Of a DNA stretch of 64,000 nucleotides, positions 56,159 to 64,000 are shown in pieces (position 1 is the stretch's first letter; every line of letters starts with the position of its first letter). The stretch spans positions 1-64,000 of the forward strand of contig JAPEVF010000105.1 in NCBI GenBank assembly GCA_029747585.1, written 5' to 3'. This DNA is from Pleurotus djamor. Taxonomy: Eukaryota > Basidiomycota > Agaricomycetes > Agaricales > Pleurotaceae. The notes below the pieces were generated by a model, which saw nothing but the letters and a program-made list of their open reading frames with translations, did not search any database and was not told the origin of the DNA. The position numbers and the translations under genes are program-made.

Positions 56159-57219
56159 GGTTCGCATCCTCTCCTCATTTTCGGACTTTTCACTTTGGAC
56201 AATTTCGGACCACGATACCCTGATGGACTGTTATCAACACTGAACACTACTCAGATTATGCATGTACAACTCCATACCTAGACTTGTAGAATAAACAGAG
56301 CATTGCTCGTACCAACTTGGGAGTTATCCAGGAGTTAACAGGGTACGAGGTTACGTTGCGACTCACTTTCACTTTATCGACAGGTAAGACCCAACGCTAG
56401 ATCGAGCACAAACTCATGCATAATTTTTAAAGGGAGAAAAAAGGGTAAATAAAGAATAATAAAAAAAACTCTATCGCTGGCAAGTGGCTAGTGACATGCA
56501 CAGGAGTCTGTGGAAGGGGAGTAGGAGGGAGGGTTATAAATAATACACTGTCTCCTTCTCGTTAAAACCTGCGAGTACAAAGGAAGACGTCGAAGCCAAA
56601 GGGGGGAAGATGGGGAGAGGACAATCAATGGTGGAAGAGGTATAAAGTGGTACGAAGGTGCGAAGAACCCAAGGGCTAGGACGTGCAGTACCTCATACTG
56701 AAGTACACGGAGGAATATATACGCCAGGAAATTGAACTAGAAATGGTGGGAAGAAGGATACATCATGAACAATGTGTGACAGCGTATATGTACGACTGGG
56801 GTAGGGGAATGGATGGGATGGGGAGACACAAACTACTACACATGCACTGCACAAGTTTCCGCGATACGAATTTTGGTATAGGGTATGGTTACCGGGATAG
56901 AAATAAATATGTATACGTTCGTAGTTCGAGTGGGTGTCTGCTGTCATAATGGATTTGAGGATTGGTATGGGGCGAGACCCTACTGGCGGCGGTGCGAGAT
57001 GGGATATGTGGGATGTGGGGTAGAGAGGAAAGGGTCCGCCATGGAGGATAGGTGACGCCGCATGAATTGTGGGGAAAGAATGTGTGATGTCGATACTTTG
57101 GGTTATGTTGGACCAACGGGCAGATGGGATCCGATCTCTCTCTCTTTCGGTGGGTTGCGGGTACGATGCATCTTGGGGAAGATAAGATCTACTCTTCATA
57201 CATCCGTCTTATCAGCATC
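56159..57219. other. Convergent intergenic region, about 1 kb
   Basis: Between the RTA1 3' end and the YGGF copy 2 3' end. A 168-codon minus-strand frame (56693-57199) is rich in His/Pro/Tyr without a motif, and I take it as chance in a biased 3' UTR. AATAATAAAAAAAA at about 56450-56467 may mark RTA1 transcript ends. Confidence 0.4.
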
Positions 57220-58527
57220 TCAGATTCCACCATAGACATCCGCGTCATCAACTTTGGAGATCACCCTAGAGTCCCTGGGAGCACCAGTACGAGTCGTGGC
57301 GCGCGCAGCAGGAACTGCAGTGGTCGACGTATATGGATTGCTCGTCGGAACTTCATTGCCGTACGCTTGATGACCAGCGTGGGGATCCTGAGCATAAGGA
57401 TGCCCGGCGTACCCATGGCCATTGCTCGCCGAATCATAATACTGGTTGTACCCATTTCCATATCCCTGAGCTGCTTGGCCTTGATACCCGTACTGTTCGT
57501 AATTGTACGCTCCCTGAGGGACAGGGGAGGGGGCGACAGGGTGGGCATTGAGTTTACGCTCGAGCATGGAAGGGGGACGGGGATCGAACGTGTCGTAGCC
57601 ACCATTCTTTGGTTGTGCGGTAGATGGGTCGTCTAGGAGCACCGCAGAACGACGGAAAGTAACCGGATCGAATTGATCTTCCTCATAAGATCGCTTGCGT
57701 AAGCGGCGCTTTTGGCGTAGAGAATGTCAGAATTGGGCATGCAATGGAACGCGTTGGATGTGCTTACAAGGAGGTACATGGCCACAAGAACGAAGATCCC
57801 AAGGGCAACAAGCCCGCCAGCAATACCTCCGACTAATGCACCCGTGTTCAAAGCACCAGTGGCCTCTGGAGTCGAAGTAGCACTCGCGCTACTCGAAGCC
57901 AAGGCGGTAGAGAACGTGGTACGAGGCAGAGTACTGAAACTGGAAATCTGACGGTTTCCACCTCCAAGAGCAGGCAAGGTTGTAGTCTAATTAGGACGTT
58001 TGTTAATCTTCTAAAGTCCGCAACACACGGGGAATGATTGGCTTACCGTAGGAAGAACAGTTGATGAACTGCTCGACACCAAAGAGGAACTACTGGACGA
58101 GCTCTCCAACGATGAGGAAGAAACCTCGGAGGATGTGATCGTCGAAGTCGGAGTCGGAGTCGAGGTCGTGAGTGGGGTCGAAGTCGTTGTTGTCCTTGGA
58201 GCAGCAGGCGGGGGCGTCGAAGTCGAGCTGCTAGGCGATGGTCGCGGTTGGTTGTTCACGGGCGGCGATGAACTCGGAGCGGCGGGGGTGGACGATGGGG
58301 TTGCTGTTAACCAGATTAGTACTAGGACGATATGGAAAACGGAAAGTTCACGCACAAGCTGGCGGGGGCGGAGGAGTCGATGAAGGCTGGCTCGGCGAGG
58401 GGTTCTGAGGTGGTGGTACAGAAGGCGATTCCACTGGAGGAGCTACGCCATCGTTCTCAGGTGTATCCTGCCTGGCCGAAAGGCGGTTGTGGGTGAGGCG
58501 TTTCCTGAGATATTGGTGGTTCTGCAT
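57220..58527 (-). CDS. Single-pass TM protein with Ser/Thr/Pro ectodomain and YGGI tail (copy 2)
   Basis: Paralogue of the gene at 49590-51161. It starts MQNHQYLRKRLTHNRLSARQ, with the same basic His/Arg beginning and ARQ as copy 1. A Pro/Ser/Thr-rich region follows (SPSQPSSTPPPPPAC, then Thr/Ser repeats and SSSLESSSSSSSLVSSSSS). A Gly-rich TM helix (NTGALVGGIAGGLVALGIFV-LVAMYLLV) aligns with copy 1's NSGALAGGVIGG. The cytosolic tail starts RRSAVLLDDPS, is Tyr/Gly/His-rich and ends DDADVYGGI. The matching extreme C-terminus and TM, with diverged middle parts, suggest the tail end is the functional contact. Two or three introns. Confidence 0.65.
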
Positions 58528-60553
58528 GACGCTTAGAGTTGCATATACTGTTCTTTTAAGAATTGAAGGAATGTGGTAGAGAAAACGAATGAAAGGGTCC
58601 CGTAAAGGGAGATTTGTGGGAGGTACGAGGAGGAGAAGAGGATGGAGAGGCCTTGGAAAGAGGAAGGGAGAGGGGAAATCTGAGCGTGGGAAACAAGACC
58701 TGCAAATCTCTTGTCCTTTTGAGGGTTGCCATGTGCAACGCAGTTTCAGCCAGCCAACAAGCACCGTGCTCTCTTTCATGCGCTTTCTGTCATCCGACCG
58801 CCGCTTCAACAAGAATTCTTGGAATTGCGACTTTGCGAAGCTATTTCGCTCGAAACATAACCACTTTCACTGAGCAAAAGCCTTGGTGGTCGCAGTTCGC
58901 GTCTTTTTCGCATCTTTTTCACATCACTGCTCGAAAACGTTCTCCCAGATGGCCGCTTCTCTCGCGTTGAATGATGACTTGGCATGATTGCTGGCCACCA
59001 TCGCTACAGCACTTTTGACTGTTGAAATGCAGGAAATCCCGGTCTGCACTCTATGAAAGCTAAGCTGGAAAAGGTTTCCAGCTCCAACTTGCGCGTCGAG
59101 GGGATGATAGTTGGTTCCACCATGTTATGTCTTCCCGAACGACGTCCACGAGGTACTCAGAGCGCTCGCGTACCTCGTCAGAGATGATCCCCGACCTACT
59201 GGACCGTCTCATCCCATGTTCTGATGTTAGAAATTTCATCCCCAATGCGAGCACGAGGTGAGCTAGATGCACTCTACATCATCGCTGTTCTGATCAATTG
59301 AAGGTCATCATCCTAATTCTTTTTGTGCAAGGCCTTTCCTCCGTGTTCGCCCCCCATCACGAATCATGCATTTAGAAGCTAGGCATGAATGAACCTTGGT
59401 CGCAAATAGCAATTTCTCAACCAAGTACTGTCCTTCTGTATCAGATGGACTTCGCGCATCTCTGGCCAACCGAACAACTCTTGACGCGGTCAGTTAACGA
59501 AACCTTCTATTCGCATTTCAAGGTGGTGCCGCAGGAAGTGCCATCCTTTCGGGCGACCGCGAGCTCCCAATTGCTCACCGATAGGCGCTAGCCTAAGGGT
59601 GCTTAGCTCTCCTTCCTAGTTTGAGATGATGTCGTCGTGTCGAAGTGATGTTGCCGAAGAAACCAAGACAGATAATCGCCCCAATGGGATCCATAAGCGC
59701 GCGCTTAGATGATTTGAACGGGGAAAGAGAACGGGCAACATGGGCTCTGGTACCTGGCTAGATTGTCGTGTGCAAACTTCCTCCATCGTCAAAGCAGTCT
59801 ACTCCTTCTATGCCGGACTTCCTGGCGCTTCCTCAGTGCCGACAACCATTGTGCTGGTTTTCTTTCCATTGAACCCCAAATTTTGTGCTTTGTTGATGTA
59901 CCCATGCTTCAATGCGCACTGACTTCTGCACTACCCTTTACGAAACTATCGCTTCTTGAGGGACACTTATGATACGCATCCGCTCCTCCATCGTTCTCGT
60001 AAACCACACATCTCGCAAGGCGCCCATACCCAACAAGCTACAAGATCATGCCGTCCACTCATTGATTAAACAATCAGCTGGCACTCCACCCATGCCCAAA
60101 TGCTCCTCGCGAACATACCGGTTTCGGCCCACACAGGTCGTAATCAGCACCAGGAAGTCCCATTCATCATTTTGTCCTGCCCTCAGTCTGTCATTCTCAG
60201 CTCTGAGACAGGTTTAGAGATACCGTTACGCGCGGTGATCATGGACAATGAACTTCGCCGACCTGAACAGGCGCCAAAACATCGCTTGAGACGCGCAGAC
60301 GCATGGATGCTGCATCGATTCGCCTGAACCTCCGATAGCCAAGTCTCTCGATCAGCGTTATAGACACAACATACAGGTATGTCACAGTCCCTGGTATACG
60401 GAGTTTTCTGAAGCCATAACAGCCCTCGACATATCTCCAATTTAAGACGCCCGAAGTGACTGTGTATAAAATGACATAGAATCTCTCGCAGAATCCCCAC
60501 CAGCTCTCTCATACTCATCACTGTGTCCATCGTCACCTCAAAGTATCTTGCCC
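58528..60553. other. 2-kb region without a recognised gene
   Basis: It has the upstream region of the YGGI copy 2 gene and of the DUF5648 gene. Short frames (for example 59385-59591) have no motifs. No RNA gene or repeat was recognised. Confidence 0.35.
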
Positions 60554-61406
60554 ATGGCCAACATGTTCACTTTCTTGCTTCTCGCGGCGTTCGCATATGC
60601 TACCGCTGCCCTTGCGCATCCTGCCTTTGAAGCACAGTTTTTTAAGGTAAGACTTGCTTCTATGTCGGTAATCCGAATAAAACTTGACATTGTTACTCAT
60701 CATGCATCACAGCGTACCACCCCTTCAACCACTGGTGTGACCGTCACCGAGATCACCACCGTCTCAGGAACTTTGACTGTGACCATCCCAGGGTGCCCTA
60801 CCGGCACCGGCACTCCAGGACACATCGTAACCGTGACCGTTACTGAAACCGTCACCTCCACGGTCACTGCGCCTGCTTCATCCCAACCACCTTCATCGCC
60901 TCCCGTCATAACTTCGATCTCGACCTCATCCTCGTCCCCGCCGACGCCCACATGCGCTCCTACGAGTGCTGCAGTCGTTTTTGACGAAGCCTTTAGCTCA
61001 AGCGGCGGAGATCACTTCTACACCACCGATCCGGCGGAAATGAACAACGCCCTTACCCAATTAGGGTACACCTTCGACGGTCCCGTAGCAAAGATATTNC
61101 CCTTCCCCGCAAACCAACACGGTTCCCCTTTTCCGCTTGTTCCATGCCGTTGCCGTGAACCATTTCTACACCATAAGCCAACAAGATGTAGACAATGCTA
61201 CTAGCGCTGGCTATACTTTCGAGGGGATTGTTGGGCATATTTATGCCAGCCAGATTTGTGGGAGTATTCCGTTGTTCAGGCTGTTCAGCGGGGCCGCTAC
61301 GGACCATTACTACACAACTGATGTCCATGCGAGGGATGTTGTCGCTCCGAGCTTGGGGTATATTTACGAAGGGGTCGCAGGTTATGTACTTCCGGCTCAA
61401 TTTTAA
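60554..61406 (+). CDS. Secreted DUF5648-repeat protein
   Basis: ATG 60554 starts a signal peptide (FTFLLLAAFAYATAALAHPA). After one intron come Thr/Val dyads (TVTEITTVSGTLTVTIPG, HIVTVTVTETVTSTVT) and a Ser/Pro linker. Then there are DUF5648-like units: GGDHFYTTDPAEMNNAL with LGYTFDGPVA, NHFYTISQQDVDNATS with AGYTFEGIVGHIY, and TDHYYTTDVHARD with LGYIYEGVAGYVLPAQF at the stop. The frame breaks at an 'n' (61099). Leaving it out gives FPSPQTNTVPLFRLFHAVAV in continuous frame, so the protein is probably intact. DUF5648 units often sit on fungal secreted proteins, and their role is unknown. Confidence 0.78.
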
Positions 61407-62520
61407 TGGACACCACTACATTTATAGAAGTTGTCCTTCCTTACACACTTCTCTCTTGAACGCCCTCACAATGTAATGCCTCCCGTTCCTGCAACATTCT
61501 TTGCGTTCAAGGGGGGCATTCCTAGCGCTCGTTCGAGCGCCCCGTGTCGGGCCGTTGCCAGTGTTGCTGAGCGCTGAGTGTCGACGTTTCAAAATTTCGA
61601 CATTGACAACGTATATAGCGAAGTTCGTTACGAACTTCACATTACAATTTCAACCCATCCGACTCCTGTCGTCCCAACCAAACGCTTGGCCTCCAAATTT
61701 GAGGACTTCTCTCATCTCGTGGGATATCTGCAAGCCTTGAAGATCCTCAAAGCTCAACGTCCCTCCGAGGTTTCTTGATCTGGCGTCGCAATGTTGGTGT
61801 CATTCATAGGGATTTCTGGTGTGGTGCTACAGGTTTCTCTGGTGGAAAATCTGTGCTTCGACCGTCCGGGTTACTATCATGGCGGTGTTTCCAACTTTTC
61901 CATTTTTCCATACCTTGGGTCTTGGACACGCTCTTTCCTGGGTTTTCGCAACTCTAGCCAGACTCATGGCCTCCTGGGTAGCTTTTGATCGTCTCATGGA
62001 GCGAAGACTATGTTCGGACGTAAGATGGACCGTTCCCTTAGCCTCCCGTGCGTCAACTTTTTGCGTTGTCCTCATACCACCATCGTCCAACACAGCTTCA
62101 ATACCTTTCACGGGCTGCAATACAGCGATGGGATCCGTCGCGACTCCTGATTGGCTCCTTTGCGCACGTTTGCCGCTATTTCAGGACCTACAGACATCAG
62201 CAAGCTCGAGGAGTCAATATGGTTGCGTCGGCGCGAACAACCTACACCTTAAGACTCTTCAGACTCTGCCTAAGTACCTTCTATTTAACGAAGGGCTACA
62301 TAGCTCTATCAAGGTATAGCTCTTCCCCCCTCGGTAATGAATATACTTTTTGCATCCACGAAACGCGTGTGAGGTGCCCTGGGAGCTGGAGCAAGAAAGA
62401 AGGCGGCGCATTGCTTCGTACCCATGCTATTTAGGTCAGACATGGCAAGTATAACTTCTCTTCACGCGTAGTATCGAGAGTCCCCCGGAGTCCCTTCCAT
62501 CCCTTCGACTCGAGGCGAGG
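61407..62520. other. Upstream region of the right phosphate permease
   Basis: No supported gene. A 166-codon plus-strand frame (61819-62319) has no motif and no splice partners. I saw no CACGTG element. Confidence 0.4.
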
Positions 62521-64000
62521 ATGACAACTCCTACTCAAGATGCGGACGACGTCGAGCTTTTGAACGAGAATCAGCGACCGGACTACTACCTTAGTAGATC
62601 GGACGTGAAGTTGCTGGGGATCACGGCGGTAGGCGGTCTTCTCCGGGCCTCTTTTGAGACCTTTTTTGATCTTTTACTGTCCAGACAGGCAGTTTTCTTG
62701 ACTGTACGCAACCTTCTTGTCCCTAATTACCATTGACACTTACACCAGTCTAGCCTACGATCTCTTCGTAATTAATGCAAGTTCGTTCTGTGCACTGCTC
62801 GCCTGTCTCTACTCAAATACCCAGATAGCCTCTCTCAACAATGCTCCAATTCGAACTTTTTGCTGGTCATGCTCTTCCACCTAGCCTGGAAGGGTTTCTA
62901 AAGTCGGCTGCTCTCATTGGCAGCGCGTTCGGCCAAGTTACATTTGGTACGCTGCCTCACGACATAGATTATCCATGTTCATTTCTGATAATAGTCAGGG
63001 TACCTCGGGGATGCTTTCGGGCGAAAGGCGATCTGTCCGTATTTCTCTGGGTTTTCATCGTTAGGCATCTCAACGACTGAATATGATAGACGGAAAAGAA
63101 CTCTTGACCATCATCATCGGTACCATTTTGTGCCTATCAACGCCAACTAGTAGGTTCCTCCATTTTCTCAGCATAATTATCATCTGAGCGTCCACTTAGA
63201 GCAGCTCTCTCCCTCGGCTTCACTGGTGTATCTGGCCATCTTCCGTATCATTGTCGGTATCGGCGTGGGAGGAGACTATCCCATGACGTCCAGCATCATT
63301 TCCGATCGCACGACCCCACATAGACGCGGCGCCATGCTGGCATACACTGTGTCAATGCAAGGCTGGGGAAGTCTCTCTGGGAATTTGGTGACAATCATAG
63401 TCCTTGCTGGGTATAAGCACATGATCCATGAGGAAGGTCGGGTCGACAAGCTAGACGCGGGTATGCTAATCTCAAAGTCACGTCATAGCTTAGTTCTTGA
63501 CTCTTTCTCTGCATAGTTTGGAGAATTGTCGTTGCCATTTCGCTTATCCCGGCGTTCGCTACGGTCTATCAACGCTTGACCCTCCCAGAATCCCCTCTCC
63601 ACCTATCCTTTGGACGAAGATACCGGGACCTTGACAAAATTAACCGCGTAGATATCAACCAGAGCCATGAACAAGACACCGCAGATGACCAAAAGGCTGA
63701 AGAACCTACCCTTGTGGAGAATGAGTCGTCACGACCTCCTTCCGCCGAAGCCTCCCACAAGAAGACTCATATTCGCGGTACGTTTACGAAATTTGGCATG
63801 AAACTACGTCTTATGTTCCAATGCAGAGTTTCTTCAGTACTTCTCTGAATGGAGACATGCAAAGCTCTTGATCGGAACTTCTTTATCGTGGTTCTTCACA
63901 AACATCGCGTATGCCCTAAATTTATCTCTCTTCGCTTTTGGACTCATCTTACCTGTTAGCTTTTACGGCGTCAACCTCAATCAGAACTTTGTCCTTCAAC
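62521..64000 (+). CDS. PHO84-type phosphate:H+ symporter, 5' part (truncated by window edge)
   Basis: Plasma-membrane MFS phosphate permease. Exons 62521-62628, 62685-62703, 62754-62777 and from 62829 give [60 protein letters not shown] with [34 protein letters not shown], and the loop [12 protein letters not shown]. After a long acidic central loop comes the hallmark [20 protein letters not shown] with [19 protein letters not shown]. The intron at 62778-62828 begins GCAAGT and ends TAG, a GC-AG intron; no GT alternative gives an open frame. The last intron (63908-63960) splits the [14 protein letters not shown] motif. The gene continues past the window. Confidence 0.94.

Noticed and set aside
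56693..57199. 168-codon minus-strand frame
   Set aside because: His/Pro/Tyr-rich low-complexity text in a convergent 3' region. Nothing resembles a domain.
61819..62319. 166-codon plus-strand open frame upstream of the right phosphate permease
   Set aside because: No motif, no signal peptide of usual form, no splice-linked extension, and overlapping frames of equal length on the other strand.
1..64000. CRISPR arrays, bacterial-style operons, riboswitches, ribosome binding sites
   Set aside because: The sequence is eukaryotic with spliceosomal introns throughout. No regularly spaced direct repeats were seen.

Overview
The window is nuclear DNA of a filamentous basidiomycete, most likely an Agaricomycete. 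Genes are cut by many short introns (about 50-70 nt) with GTRNGT/YAG-type sites. Several families are typical of mushroom-forming fungi: DUF6533 and DUF6534 membrane proteins, a ubiquitin-like-tail protein, RTA1 and a fungalysin. The assembly is a draft: isolated 'n' calls are scattered through it and crowd between about 31.7 and 34.4 kb. Exon structures below were read by eye from splice signals and reading frame, so inner boundaries are proposals unless exact positions are given.

Both edges hold a truncated PHO84-type phosphate:H+ symporter. The left copy runs leftward and the right copy runs rightward. They are paralogues with matching intron positions, and the right copy uses a GC-AG intron where the left has GT-AG.

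The left half (1.6-31.7 kb) is mostly conserved cellular genes, often in tight head-to-head pairs. They include an F-box protein, a Rap1-type Myb protein, 3-hydroxyanthranilate dioxygenase (BNA1) and an HMG-box factor. Also here are nucleoporin NIC96, an SMN homologue 53 bp from a LYR-motif protein, an SDR, a BTB/POZ protein facing TRAPP subunit TRS31, a uridine kinase/UPRT-like fusion facing class 1 dihydroorotate dehydrogenase (two pyrimidine genes sharing 171 bp), and a lesioned berberine-bridge-type oxidase. Set into this half, at 7.7-9.4 kb, is a small family of secreted cysteine-rich proteins: two intact members and one broken one.

The right half (31.8-61.4 kb) is rich in lineage-specific membrane and secreted proteins and local duplicates. 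It has a DUF6534 protein, a fungalysin protease, a tandem pair of signal-peptide/TM proteins (one decayed), a tandem DUF6533 pair, two paralogous single-pass proteins ending in YGGF/YGGI, a ubiquitin-like-tail protein, an RTA1 protein and a DUF5648 secreted protein. A tRNA-Gly(GCC) with a 12-nt intron lies at 51.6 kb. At 43.9-44.1 kb there is a non-genic patch with a GCAA-capped perfect hairpin next to degenerate TTAGGG-like sequence.

I did not find a multi-gene system that could be called new with confidence. The best candidates for undescribed biology are the two-module cysteine-rich secreted family, the hairpin plus telomere-like patch, and the YGGF-tailed membrane protein pair.
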